This document shows, piece after piece, positions 1-9,147 of a stretch of DNA of 64,000 nt (position 1 is the stretch's first letter; the number at the start of each line of letters is the position of its first letter). Source of the stretch: Microbispora catharanthi (GTDB lineage Bacteria > Actinomycetota > Actinomycetes > Streptosporangiales > Streptosporangiaceae). Below the pieces are notes generated by a model. It searched no databases and was not told the DNA's origin. It saw nothing but the letters and a program-made list of their open reading frames with translations. A program made the position numbers and the translations under genes. The DNA is taken from positions 1-64,000 of the forward strand of contig NZ_VDMA02000023.1 of assembly GCF_006334915.2 (NCBI RefSeq), in the 5' to 3' direction.

Positions 1-811
1 GCGACCACCATCACCCGAAACCCTTTGAAGAAGGTCCCGCACTCCGGGGCGTTTCACCGTTTGTTTTTCTTTTGTCTTGCTGGTCTTAATTCTTCCCGAC
101 CGGCTCTTCCGTGTCAAATCCGCCCCATCGGGACTTATTTGACCCGAAACCCGCCGACCGACAGGAATTCGACCACCCCGTTTCCGGGGCAACCCCTCTA
201 ACTTACCCGAACCCCCAGCCCGACGCAAAACCACCGGATCCAGAAGATCGAAAAGTGCGAGGAGTCGCCGACAATCAGCCCGCGCACACACAAGACAACC
301 ACCGAAGTGATCGAAGAGGAGTGCGCCGAACCGCGCCGACACCACAAGATTACCAGGGTCCGGCACCGCCATGACCCGGTTCGAGAACAACGCCCCCACG
401 GCGCGGGCTATTCCCCGCCGGGGCCGGCCCGGCCCGGGCGTCCGGTCGTCCAACACACCAGCCCACGGCGGCTGTTCCCGCAGGTCGGGGCCGGGAGCGT
501 GCCCCGGCTCCCGTACGCGGCAAAACGGGCGAGCAAGCGGGGACAACCAGATCCGTCTCTCAGGCATCTACTTAGCGCCGCGGCGATCAGCCGGCACGGC
601 ACGGACGATCGGGGAGGCACGACGTGAGGGACGACAGCCGCGCATGGCCGTCGGCCTCGCGTTCCGCGACGGCTCCAAGTGGCCGTCGTCGTCCCACGCA
701 ACCGAACGTCAAGCCGCTCGCAATCGCCCCGCGCTACGAAGACGATGCGGAAGTCCCCGTACGGCGCCAACCCGGCCGCCCGGACTTTCGTCGCTGGAGG
801 TGGCCATCATC
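1..811. other. Gene-poor left edge, no supported gene
   Basis: I find no gene I can defend here. The first 350 bases or so are less GC-rich than the rest and hold a pyrimidine-rich run at about 58-100. Several short overlapping frames exist, but none has a convincing ribosome binding site, actinobacterial third-position GC bias or a recognisable product. It may hold the 3' flank of a gene outside the window plus upstream DNA of the small gene at 812. Confidence 0.5.
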
Positions 812-1207
812 ATGCGGTCGGAGTTCGATGACATCCGTGCCCACATCACCGCCGAGCCGCCGCGGCCGAGCGAGTTGCTCGAGCTCGCGCACTCACTGCT
901 CGACGACCTGGAGCAGTTGCGAACGCGCGAGGCGATCCTGCGCTCGCACTACCTCGCTCTGCTGACCGCCGCTCGCGCCACCGTGGCGGCTGACGGCGCC
1001 GGGCACCCGGTGCCGCTCACCTTCCTCCAGCACGAACTGGCCGAGCACGGGCAGCTTCCCGACGGTGAGCAGGCGCAGCGGATCTTGTCGGACGCCGTGG
1101 CCGCGCAGTCCATGCTCGCTCACCTCGACGAGCCCGCGGGACCCCGGCGGTCCCGCGCCGCCCGCAGTCCCCTCTGCGGCGGAGTCAGCCGCAGCCTCCG
1201 GGGCTGA
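812..1207 (+). CDS. Small hypothetical protein, 131 aa
   Basis: I do not recognise a family. I chose the ATG at 812 because GGAGG lies 11 bases upstream; an in-frame GTG at 800 overlaps that site. The product is probably cytosolic: it has no signal peptide or membrane segment. Residues 15-60 are rich in Glu, Leu, Ala and Arg and look helical, possibly coiled coil. The tail is Arg/Pro/Gly-rich and low complexity. It converges on the binding-protein gene five bases downstream, sharing a hairpin over both stop codons. It is probably expressed as a single gene. No function can be assigned. Confidence 0.55.
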   Translation: MRSEFDDIRAHITAEPPRPSELLELAHSLLDDLEQLRTREAILRSHYLALLTAARATVAADGAGHPVPLTFLQHELAEHGQLPDGEQAQRILSDAVAAQSMLAHLDEPAGPRRSRAARSPLCGGVSRSLRG

Positions 1208-1223
1208 GCGGCTCAGCCGCCGG
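1198..1223. terminator. Hairpin between convergent genes
   Basis: GGCTGAG (1202-1208), loop CGG and CTCAGCC (1212-1218) form a 7-bp stem. Outer CCGG arms extend it past one bulged G. It covers the 3' ends of both convergent genes and could stop transcription in either direction. There is no U-tract, which is common for terminators in high-GC actinobacteria. Confidence 0.45.
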
Positions 1224-2808
1224 GGATGAGCTCGTGCACGAAGACGACGTTGGGGTAGGCCGGGTTGTCGGTGTACCCCTGGACGTTGCCCAGGTAGGCC
1301 CGCTGGTAGTTGGACACCCACGGCACCGCCACCACGGCCTCCTCCTCGATGAGCTTCCTCTGGAGTTCGGCGTACGCCCTCTCCGCGGCGGGACGGTCGT
1401 TCGTCAGCAGTGACGGCAGACGGTCGATCTTCGCGTCGACGTCCCTGTCCTTGAGGTAGGTGAGGTTGAAGGACACCGGCTCCGCACTGTGGAAGACGTT
1501 GAGGAACCACGAGTACGCGTCGGCGTAGTCGGGCCACCAGTACATGACGAGGATGTCCTGGCGCTTGGCCGGGTCGGCGGACTTGCCCTGGTCCCACTGC
1601 TGGGTCCACTGCATCGCCTTCGCATCGAGTTGGACGTTCAGCTCGGCGAGCGCGCTCCTGAGCTTGCGCACGAGCAGTTCCTCGTCGTCGTCCCCCTGCG
1701 CGTACGTCAGTGTCAGGCGCAGGGGCCTGCCGCCCGGGCCGTACCCCGCCTCGTTCAGCAGCGCGGCGGCCCCGGCCGGGTCCTGCTTCTGGGTGAGGCC
1801 GGGCGTGTGCCCGAGCAGGCCCTCGGGGACGAGACCGGAGGCGGGCGCCCCCGCCCCCTTGAGCGCGGCGATCAGGCCGTCGTAGTCGACGGCCTTCTGC
1901 ACCGCCTTGCGCAGCCGTACGTCCGCCAGCGGGCCCGAGGCGGTGTTGAACAGCACGAGCATGTTCTGGAACGACGGCACCTGCAGCGTGCGCACCCCGG
2001 CGGTGGTGCGAGCCTTCTGGTACAGGGTCCGGTTCAACCGCCGTACGTAGCTCGCCTCGCCGCGCAGCAGCAGCCGGTAGGCCCTGTCGAGGTCGGGCGT
2101 CACGCGGAACTCGGCGTTCCGGTAGTGCGGGCCCTCCCAGCCGCCCCAGTAGCCGTCGAAGGCGCGCAGCAGCAGTTCCTTCTCCCGGCCCTTCTTCCAG
2201 CTCGCCACCGTGTAGGGCCCCGAGCCCGCGTCGCGGCCGGCCTGAAACCACTTCTTGAGGTCACCCGTGCCCGCCGCCTGGGTGTCGTAGATGTACGCGG
2301 CGTAGTCGGACGAGGCGATCAGGTCGAGCGGGGCGGCGTACTTGAGCCGGAACTCCACGGTGAGCGGGTCCTTGACCGTGATCTGCTGGACGGAGTCCCA
2401 GATATAGGCCGCGCCGGCCCCTATCCGCTTGGTGCGCTCGATGGACGCCTTGACCGCGGATCCGTCCACCGGCCGCCCGGTGTGGAAGGTCATGCCGGAA
2501 CGCAGGGTGAACGTCCAGACCTTGCCGTCGGACGAGGCCTGCCAGCGCTCGGCCAGGCGTGGCGCGGCCCTGCGCGTGCGGGGGTTGTACGTCGTCAGCG
2601 AGTCGTAGATGTTCTGCATCGCCATGATCTCGTTGGAGTACGAGCTGGCGGGGTCCCAGTCGGTGACGATGTCGAGATTGGACAGGTAGACGAAGGTCGA
2701 GTCCTTCGTCGACGGAAGGTTCGCGGCCGAGATCTCCGGGACCTGACCTCCGCCGCATCCCGCGAGGGCCAGCACGGCCATCACTCCCAGCACGAGTAAA
2801 CGGCGCAT
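1213..2808 (-). CDS. ABC transporter substrate-binding lipoprotein, family 5 (orphan)
   Basis: Extracytoplasmic solute-binding protein of the DppA/OppA type (SBP_bac_5), 531 aa, full length. A lipoprotein signal peptide ends in a lipobox LAGC with Cys18 as the lipidation site. The mature part carries the family features: SNLDIVTDWDPA near the N-terminus, FHTGRPVDG, and the Gly/Tyr-rich YDGYWGG-type segment. It is a clear paralogue of the lipoprotein at 14269-15903; long stretches align with only scattered substitutions. That copy sits with its permeases, whereas this one has no transporter genes beside it. It is transcribed divergently from the sensor kinase at 2984. It may serve the same Dpp-type permease 10 kb away with a slightly different ligand. 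Confidence 0.9.
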   Translation of the reverse strand: MRRLLVLGVMAVLALAGCGGGQVPEISAANLPSTKDSTFVYLSNLDIVTDWDPASSYSNEIMAMQNIYDSLTTYNPRTRRAAPRLAERWQASSDGKVWTFTLRSGMTFHTGRPVDGSAVKASIERTKRIGAGAAYIWDSVQQITVKDPLTVEFRLKYAAPLDLIASSDYAAYIYDTQAAGTGDLKKWFQAGRDAGSGPYTVASWKKGREKELLLRAFDGYWGGWEGPHYRNAEFRVTPDLDRAYRLLLRGEASYVRRLNRTLYQKARTTAGVRTLQVPSFQNMLVLFNTASGPLADVRLRKAVQKAVDYDGLIAALKGAGAPASGLVPEGLLGHTPGLTQKQDPAGAAALLNEAGYGPGGRPLRLTLTYAQGDDDEELLVRKLRSALAELNVQLDAKAMQWTQQWDQGKSADPAKRQDILVMYWWPDYADAYSWFLNVFHSAEPVSFNLTYLKDRDVDAKIDRLPSLLTNDRPAAERAYAELQRKLIEEEAVVAVPWVSNYQRAYLGNVQGYTDNPAYPNVVFVHELIPGG

Positions 2809-2983
2809 GCGTGCGGGTCCTTTCCGTGTCTACCATGATCGACGCTACTGCAAGATCACGATCAGACACGATATTTCCGGCTAATCGATCACAGGCCCCT
2901 CATCCGACCCACCCCGCTGCTAGTCTCTATCCCTGTCGCAAAAAGGTTTTATGTGAGGCTTGTCCCTCACTGGGCGAGGTGCC

Positions 2984-4993
2984 ATGAGTCCGCGCAGGCG
3001 TGACCGGCCGATCAGGTCCCGGCTCATCGGCCTGCTGCTCGTACCGCTCTTCTCGCTGATCGTCCTGTGGGCGATCACCGCAGGCGTCACGATCGGCGAG
3101 AGCCTGAGTCTGCGCACATACAACACGCTGTGGTCCACGCTCCGGCGGCCCGCCGACTCCCTCATCGTCGACCTGCAGGCCGAACGCCTGACCACGGCCC
3201 GATACCTCGGTTCGCACCGGACGGCCGGCCGCGACGCCATGGTCCTGCAGCGCCAGCGGACGGACAGCGCCAGGGACAAGCTCCGCACGCTGGCCCTGTC
3301 CGACTCCTCCCGCTCGGCCACTACTCCGGCCATGCGTACGCAGGTCGACGAGATGCTTGCGGGACTCAGCCGGGTCGACGAGATCCGGGCGGAGGTCGAC
3401 GAGGGGGTCTCCGAGCGGCTGCGTGCCATCGAGACCTACAACCTGGTCAGCGACTCCATCTACCGCATGCACTACAGCCTGGCGCTGATCGACGACATCC
3501 CGATCTACCAGCAGTCGCGCGTGGTGATCTCGCTCGGGTACGCCAAGGAGCTGCTGACCCGGGAGCAGGCGCTCGAGGCGGCCGCCGGCGCGTCCGGCCT
3601 CACCGACGAGGAACGCAAGCTGTTCACCCAGCTCGTGGGCAACCGCCGGTTCCTCATCGACCAGGCGCTGCCCGAGCTGGACGCCGGCCTGCGGCAGCTC
3701 CACGTCAACCTGATCACCACTCCGCTCTACCAGCGGCTGCGGCTGCAGGAAGAGCAGATCATCGAGGCCCCCAGGCTTTCGACGCGTACGCAGCGGGTGT
3801 GGCAGTCGACCTCCGACGACCTGGCCGAGTCCTTCCAGAAGGCGCAGACCGAGGCGGCGGCCCTGCTCGCCGAGCGCGCCGCGCCGATCGCCGACTCGAT
3901 CCTGCGGCGGGCCGTGCTGGCCGGAGGCTTCGGCCTCCTCGCGGTCATCGCCTCGATCCTGATCTCGCTGCGGGTCGGCGGACGCCTCGCCCGTGAGCTG
4001 GCCGACCTGCGGCAGGCCGCGCTCGACCTCGCGAACAAGCGGCTGCCGGGCGTGCTGGTCAAGCTCAAGCGCGGCGACGACGTCGACCTGGCCACCGAGG
4101 CGCCCCCGCTGCAGACCGCGGGCGGGACCGCCGAGATCCAGGACGTGGGCCGGGCCTTCTCGACCGTGCAGGAGACCGCGGTGGAGGCCGCCATCGGGCA
4201 GGCCCGCCTGCAGCGGGGTGTCAGCCAGGTCTTCCTCAACCTGGCGCGACGCAGCCAGACGCTGCTGCACCGGCAGCGGACCCAGCTGCACGGCATGCAG
4301 CGCCACACGACCGACCCGGACATGCTGGAGGAGCTGTTCCGGCTCGACCACCTGACGACCCGCATGCGCCGTCACGCCGAGGGCCTGATCATCCTGTCGG
4401 GCAACGCCCCCGGCCGTGCCTGGCGCAAGCCCGTCCCGATGTACGACGTCGTACGCGGGGCCGCGGCCGAGGTGGAGGACTACGCCCGGGTGAACGTGCC
4501 GCCGATGGAGGACCACGGGCTCGACGGCGCCGCGGTGGCCGACGTCATCCACCTCATCGCCGAACTGATCGAGAACGCCACGATCTTCTCGCCGCCGCAC
4601 ACCACCGTGTCGGTGCGCGGCGAACTCGTCGGCATGGGCTTCGCGGTCGAGATCGAGGACCGCGGGCTCGGCATGACCAAGGAGCGGCTCGCCGAGCTGA
4701 ACGAGCGTCTGGCCAACCCGCCGGAGTTCGACATCGCGGACACCGACCGCATGGGACTGTTCGTCGTCGCGCGCCTGGCCGCACGGCGGGACATCCGCGT
4801 GACCCTGCGGCCCTCGCCCTACGGAGGAACGACCGCCATCGTGCTGATCCCATCCGTGCTCATGGTCGGCCCCAACGATCCCGATCTCGCCCGTCTCGCC
4901 GCGGGAGAGGTCACCCCGGAGGACATCATCCTCACCTCGCTGCCACGGGGGCCGCAGGAAAACGAGAACACCGGCGAGGAGGACCGAAAGTGA
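2984..4993 (+). CDS. Conservon-type sensor histidine kinase with NIT domain (CvnA-like)
   Basis: Membrane sensor kinase of 669 aa. A first membrane segment lies near residues 12-32. An extracytoplasmic helical region of nitrate/nitrite-sensing (NIT) type follows, then a second membrane segment near 309-330 and a HAMP-like linker. The C-terminal HATPase_c domain has the N-box ELIENA (about 527) and glycine motif EDRGLGM. I chose ATG 2984 because gcgagg precedes it; the TTG 24 bases upstream is weaker. No standard phospho-acceptor H-box is obvious, as is usual for CvnA proteins. Its last bases overlap the DUF742 gene (GTGA), so the two are translationally coupled. In Streptomyces conservons a roadblock protein and a small GTPase complete the set; both are absent here. 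Confidence 0.85.
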   Translation: MSPRRRDRPIRSRLIGLLLVPLFSLIVLWAITAGVTIGESLSLRTYNTLWSTLRRPADSLIVDLQAERLTTARYLGSHRTAGRDAMVLQRQRTDSARDKLRTLALSDSSRSATTPAMRTQVDEMLAGLSRVDEIRAEVDEGVSERLRAIETYNLVSDSIYRMHYSLALIDDIPIYQQSRVVISLGYAKELLTREQALEAAAGASGLTDEERKLFTQLVGNRRFLIDQALPELDAGLRQLHVNLITTPLYQRLRLQEEQIIEAPRLSTRTQRVWQSTSDDLAESFQKAQTEAAALLAERAAPIADSILRRAVLAGGFGLLAVIASILISLRVGGRLARELADLRQAALDLANKRLPGVLVKLKRGDDVDLATEAPPLQTAGGTAEIQDVGRAFSTVQETAVEAAIGQARLQRGVSQVFLNLARRSQTLLHRQRTQLHGMQRHTTDPDMLEELFRLDHLTTRMRRHAEGLIILSGNAPGRAWRKPVPMYDVVRGAAAEVEDYARVNVPPMEDHGLDGAAVADVIHLIAELIENATIFSPPHTTVSVRGELVGMGFAVEIEDRGLGMTKERLAELNERLANPPEFDIADTDRMGLFVVARLAARRDIRVTLRPSPYGGTTAIVLIPSVLMVGPNDPDLARLAAGEVTPEDIILTSLPRGPQENENTGEEDRK

Positions 4994-5361
4994 CGGAACG
5001 CATGCAGGACCAGTGGCTGGACGAGGAGGCCGGGCCGATCGTGCCGGCCTACGCCCTGACCCGCGGACGCGTGCGGCCCTCCAGCCAGGAGATCGACCTC
5101 GTCGCCATCGTCACCGCGACCGGCGGGCCCACGCCGGTGAGCCTCGGTCCCGAGCAGTGGATGATCCTCAGCCTGTGCGCCCGCGCGGCGTCGCTGGCGG
5201 ACATCGCCGCGGCGATCGACCTGCCGCTCGGCGTCGTACGGGTGCTGGTGGGCGACCTCCACGAGCAGGGTCTCGTGCAGGTGCGCCCACCCGCCAACGT
5301 CGCGCGCTTCCCCACCCCCGGCATCCTGACCGAGGTGATCAGCGGCCTTCGCGCGCTGTGA
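4990..5361 (+). CDS. DUF742 protein, CvnC-like
   Basis: Conservon component of the DUF742 family, 123 aa, the usual size. The C-terminal two thirds resemble a winged helix: the segment from LSLCARAASLADIAAAIDLP to VRVLVGDLHEQGLV reads like a helix-turn-helix followed by a wing. The protein is soluble and probably acts with the membrane kinase encoded just upstream, with which it shares a 4-base overlap. In complete conservons the adjacent roadblock/LC7 protein and small GTPase form a G-protein-coupled-receptor-like complex at the membrane. Neither gene is present, and the next gene (hyuB) is convergent. This is therefore a two-gene fragment or a minimal version. Confidence 0.8.
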   Translation: MTERMQDQWLDEEAGPIVPAYALTRGRVRPSSQEIDLVAIVTATGGPTPVSLGPEQWMILSLCARAASLADIAAAIDLPLGVVRVLVGDLHEQGLVQVRPPANVARFPTPGILTEVISGLRAL

Positions 5362-5385
5362 CCCTTCTCGGTCAGGAGCGCCGGA

Positions 5386-7095
5386 TCAGAACGCGTGCGG
5401 GTAGTGCCGTGCGGCGTGCTCAGGGGTGATGTAGCCCTCCCGCAGGTCGGCGCGCACGGCCTCGGGGTCGCGCTCGGCGGGTGGGCCGTACCCGCCTCCC
5501 GAGCCGGTGCGCAGGTGCACGACAGCGCCCTTGGGCAGGAAGATCCGCGTCTTCAGCGAGAAGTCCTCGGCGTGCCCGTCGGGATACTCCACCGTGAGCC
5601 GGTTGGGCCGGCCGGGCAGGCCGCCCTCCAGCCCCCAGGGCGCCAGCGCGGTCCTGGCCAGGCCCGCGGTGAGGTACTGGTCCTCCAGGATGCGGAAGGA
5701 CAGGTCGAGCCCCAGGCCGCCGCGGTGGCGACCGGGTCCGCCGGAGTCCTCGGCCAGGGCGAGCCGCTCGATCCGCCAGGGGTTGCGCGCCTCCCACACC
5801 TCGGCGGGGGTGAAGCGGGTGGCCGACTCCGAGATGTACATGAGCGCGCTCGCGCCGTCGGCCGACGGTGAGGCGCCCTGGCCCACCGGATGGGGCGCGC
5901 CGTCGGCCCACGGCTCGCCGGTCGCCTCGCGGTTGCCCCACCACACCAGGGCGTTGATGTCCCCGCCGCTGGCGGCCGGCACCGATTCGGGCACGGCCTC
6001 GGCCAGCGCCCTGATGATCAGCTCGATGGCGTGGTCGGAGGGGATGCCGTACATGAAGCAGGGCGCCGGCCGCACGGGGTGGAACAGCGAGCCGAGCCGG
6101 GTGACCAGCTCCAGCGGGCGGAAGTGGCCCTCGTTGGGCTGCTCGCCGGCCCCGGCGAGGAAGGCCACCGCGATCCGGACGGCCGCCACCGTGGACGGCA
6201 GCGGGCAGTTGACCGGCCCGCCGGCCTGGTCGGGGCAGTCGGTCAGGTCGACGGTCACCGACGAGCCGTCCACGACGACCCGGACGCCGAACGGGATCGG
6301 CGTGCCGTTCACGCCGTCGGAGTCGATGACGCTGGACGCCTGGTAGACGCCGTCGGGCAGGCGCTCGAACCAGCCGCGCACCAGCGCCTCGCCGTGGGCG
6401 TACATGCGGGCCACGCAGCGGCGGAAGGTGTCCAGCCCGTGCCGCCGCACCAGCGCGCCGAGGGCCTCCGCCCCGGTCCGCGCCCCGGCCACCATCGCGT
6501 TGATGTCCCCGATGACCATCTCCGGCATCCGGCTGTTGGCCAGGATCATCCGGTAGACGTCGCTGACCAGCCGCCCGGCGTCGTACAGCTTGACACCCGG
6601 GAAGATCGTGCCCTCCTGGTGGACGTCTACCGTGTCCGTGCAGTAGGGGTCCTTGCCGCCGATGTCGAGCCAGTGAGCCTTGATGACCGAGTACGCGACC
6701 AGCGTGTCGTCGTGGAAGATCGGCACCACCATCGCCGCGTCCTGAGGGTGGGAGCCGGTGCCGTACGGGTCGTTGTAGAGGATCACGTCGCCCGGGCTGA
6801 GCGCGGCGGGACCGCCCACTCCCTCGACGGCCTCCCGCACGCAGAAGCCGAGGGTGCCCATGAACGCCGGCAGCGTCGGGGCCTGCGCCAGCATGCACAT
6901 GTCGGCGTCGTAGAAGGCGACGGCGAAGTCCAGCGCCTCGTAGATGATCGGCGAGAACGCGGTGCGGATCAGCGACTGCTTCATCTGGTCGGCGGCCGCG
7001 TTGAGGCCCTGCCGGATGATCTCGGTGGTGACGGGGTCGGCGCCGTCGCCCAGCCCGGGGTGGACCTCCGCGTACCGGGTGCGGACGATGGTCAT
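5386..7095 (-). CDS. hyuB: Hydantoinase B / 5-oxoprolinase-type subunit
   Basis: HyuB family protein, 569 aa, full length. It is the partner of HyuA in ATP-dependent opening of cyclic amides such as hydantoins, 5-oxoproline or caprolactam. The product is cytosolic. It starts with the typical PVTTEIIRQGLNAAADQM segment and contains the conserved ILYNDPYGTGSHPQD and HWLDIGGKDP stretches. The C-terminus has GRHRGGLG and GSGGGYGPPAERDPEAVRADL, characteristic of the family. The ATG at 7095 overlaps the hyuA stop codon (ATGA), so translation is coupled. It is the last gene of the long minus-strand operon and ends 25 bases from the convergent DUF742 gene. The exact ring substrate cannot be read from sequence. 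Confidence 0.92.
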   Translation of the reverse strand: MTIVRTRYAEVHPGLGDGADPVTTEIIRQGLNAAADQMKQSLIRTAFSPIIYEALDFAVAFYDADMCMLAQAPTLPAFMGTLGFCVREAVEGVGGPAALSPGDVILYNDPYGTGSHPQDAAMVVPIFHDDTLVAYSVIKAHWLDIGGKDPYCTDTVDVHQEGTIFPGVKLYDAGRLVSDVYRMILANSRMPEMVIGDINAMVAGARTGAEALGALVRRHGLDTFRRCVARMYAHGEALVRGWFERLPDGVYQASSVIDSDGVNGTPIPFGVRVVVDGSSVTVDLTDCPDQAGGPVNCPLPSTVAAVRIAVAFLAGAGEQPNEGHFRPLELVTRLGSLFHPVRPAPCFMYGIPSDHAIELIIRALAEAVPESVPAASGGDINALVWWGNREATGEPWADGAPHPVGQGASPSADGASALMYISESATRFTPAEVWEARNPWRIERLALAEDSGGPGRHRGGLGLDLSFRILEDQYLTAGLARTALAPWGLEGGLPGRPNRLTVEYPDGHAEDFSLKTRIFLPKGAVVHLRTGSGGGYGPPAERDPEAVRADLREGYITPEHAARHYPHAF

Positions 7096-9104
7096 GGGCG
7101 GTCCTTCCGTGTGATCATGAGACAGCCGCTCTCGTGCGCCTCCACCGCGAATCCGGCGTCCACGTAGGTCGTCGCGGTCGGCTCCACCACCAGCAGCGGG
7201 CCCTCGGCCACGCCGCCCAGGTCCTCCCGCCGTACGACCGGGGCCTCGGCCCAGGCACCCCGGCGGAACGACCACAGCCGCGTCGTCCCCCGCCCGCCCT
7301 CGCCGGACGGCGGGGCCGGCACCATCGGGCGGTCCGCGTCGAGGACCACCCTGCCGGTGGCCCGTACGGTGACGATCTCCAGCGGGTCGGGCAGGGTGTG
7401 GCCGAAGGACCGGTGATACGCCTCGGAGAAACGGGCGGACACCGCCGCCAGATCGTCCTCCCCGAGCCGTACCGGGATCGTCAGCGTGTGCTCCTGTCCC
7501 CGGTGGCGCAGGTCGAGGTCCACCTCGCGTACGGCTCCGGGCTGCGCGAGACGCTCGAACAGCGTCTCCGTCACCCGCTCGACCAGCGGCAGCGCCTCGT
7601 CGTCCAAAGGACGCACCATCGTGCGGGCGGCCGACCGCACGATGTCGGCCTGCACCAGGCCGACGGCGGAGAAGTTGCCCGCGTTGGGCGGCACGACCAC
7701 GGTGTCCACGTCGAGCTCGTCGGCGAGCAGGCAGCCGAACACCGGCCCGGCGCCGCCGAAGGCGACGACGGCCGCGCCGCGCGGGTCCACGCCCCGCTCC
7801 ACCGTCACGCCGCGCACGGCCTGGGCCATGTGCGCGGCGGCGATCCTGACCACGCCCACCGCGACCGCGTCCACGCCGTCGATGCCGGTCGGGCCCGCGA
7901 GCGGCGCCAGCGCGCGGGCCGCCGCGTCCTCGGACAGTTCGATGCCGCCGGAGATGTGCCCGCGGGGGATCATGCCGAGGTGCAGGGCGGCGTCGGTCAC
8001 CGTGGGCTCGGTCCCGCCGCGCTGGTAGCAGGCGGGCCCGGGGTCGGCGCCCGCGCTGCGCGGGCCGACGCGCAGCAGGCCGCCCGCGTCGGCGTACGCC
8101 ACGGAGCCGCCGCCGGCGCCCACCGACCGCACGTCCACCCAGGGGCTCTGCAGCGGCAGGCCGACGACCTCGCCCTGGTAGAGCAGCGGGAGCCGCCCGT
8201 CCTCGATGAGCGCGGTGTCGAAGCTGGTGCCGCCCACGTCGGCGGCGACGGCCGTGCCGATGCCGAGGGAGGGGCCGAGCGAGGCGGCCAGGCGGGCGGT
8301 GGCGGCGGCCCCGGCCACCGGGCCGGACAGGATCGTCTCGAACGGCCGGGCCGCGGCCTCGGCCAGCGCCAGTGCGCCGCCGCCGGACCGGGTCACGAGC
8401 AGCTCGCCCGCGAAACCCCTCGCCCGCAGCTCGCGGTCGAGGTTGTGCAGGTAGGGGCCCATGCGGTGGCGGACGAAGGCGTCCACGACCGTGGTGCAGG
8501 TGCGCTCGTACTCCCGGTATTCCCCCGAGACCTCGTGCGACAGCGAGACCGGCCCGGCGAACCCGGCCTGCCTGAGCAGCTCGGCCGCCCGCGCCTCGTG
8601 CGCGGGGTTGGCGTAGGAGTTGACGAGCACGATCGCGACGGCGTCCACGCCCTCGGCCGCGAACGCCTCGGCGGCCCGCCACACGTCCTCCGGCTCCAGG
8701 TCGCGTACGACCGAGCCGTCGGCGGCCACCCGCTCGGTCACCTCCAGGCGCAGCCGCCGCGGCACGAGCGGCGGCGGCGGAGTCCAGAACAGGTCGTAGG
8801 GATCGTCGCGGTCGCCCCTGCGGATCTCCAGCACGTCGCGGAACCCGGCCGTGGTGATGAGGCCGACGGTCGCGCCCCGCCTTTCGAGCAGCGCGTTCAG
8901 GCCCACGGTGGTGCCGTGCACGAAGTGGCGGCAGCGCGCGAGCAGGTCCGCCGGCACCGCCGCGTCGACCGCGGCGAGGACCCCGCGTTCCGGCGCGGAC
9001 GGCGTGGTGGGCTGTTTGGCGACCCTGATCTCGCCGGTCGCGGCGTCGTGCAGGACGAGGTCGGTGAAGGTGCCGCCGACGTCCACTCCGATGACCGTTG
9101 TCAT
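7092..9104 (-). CDS. hyuA: Hydantoinase A / 5-oxoprolinase-type ATP-binding subunit
   Basis: HyuA family protein, 670 aa. It belongs to the ASKHA fold: the N-terminal phosphate loop is GVDVGGTFTD (residues 6-15), and a second ATPase motif, VAADVGGTSFDTAL, lies mid-protein. It supplies ATP hydrolysis to activate the amide carbonyl while HyuB completes the site. I take ATG 9104 as the start; a TTG nine bases upstream is in frame but less likely. It is followed by hyuB with a 4-base overlap and preceded by the PucR gene after a 43-base gap. A near-match to the repeated TTGT-N9-ACAA element lies 67-83 bases upstream of the start, inside the pucR 3' end, so hyuAB may have their own regulated promoter. 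Confidence 0.92.
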   Translation of the reverse strand: MTTVIGVDVGGTFTDLVLHDAATGEIRVAKQPTTPSAPERGVLAAVDAAVPADLLARCRHFVHGTTVGLNALLERRGATVGLITTAGFRDVLEIRRGDRDDPYDLFWTPPPPLVPRRLRLEVTERVAADGSVVRDLEPEDVWRAAEAFAAEGVDAVAIVLVNSYANPAHEARAAELLRQAGFAGPVSLSHEVSGEYREYERTCTTVVDAFVRHRMGPYLHNLDRELRARGFAGELLVTRSGGGALALAEAAARPFETILSGPVAGAAATARLAASLGPSLGIGTAVAADVGGTSFDTALIEDGRLPLLYQGEVVGLPLQSPWVDVRSVGAGGGSVAYADAGGLLRVGPRSAGADPGPACYQRGGTEPTVTDAALHLGMIPRGHISGGIELSEDAAARALAPLAGPTGIDGVDAVAVGVVRIAAAHMAQAVRGVTVERGVDPRGAAVVAFGGAGPVFGCLLADELDVDTVVVPPNAGNFSAVGLVQADIVRSAARTMVRPLDDEALPLVERVTETLFERLAQPGAVREVDLDLRHRGQEHTLTIPVRLGEDDLAAVSARFSEAYHRSFGHTLPDPLEIVTVRATGRVVLDADRPMVPAPPSGEGGRGTTRLWSFRRGAWAEAPVVRREDLGGVAEGPLLVVEPTATTYVDAGFAVEAHESGCLMITRKDRP

Positions 9105-9147
9105 GCCTGGCAACGTAGATGCGGCCGCGCGCCGCGTCGATGTGTCC

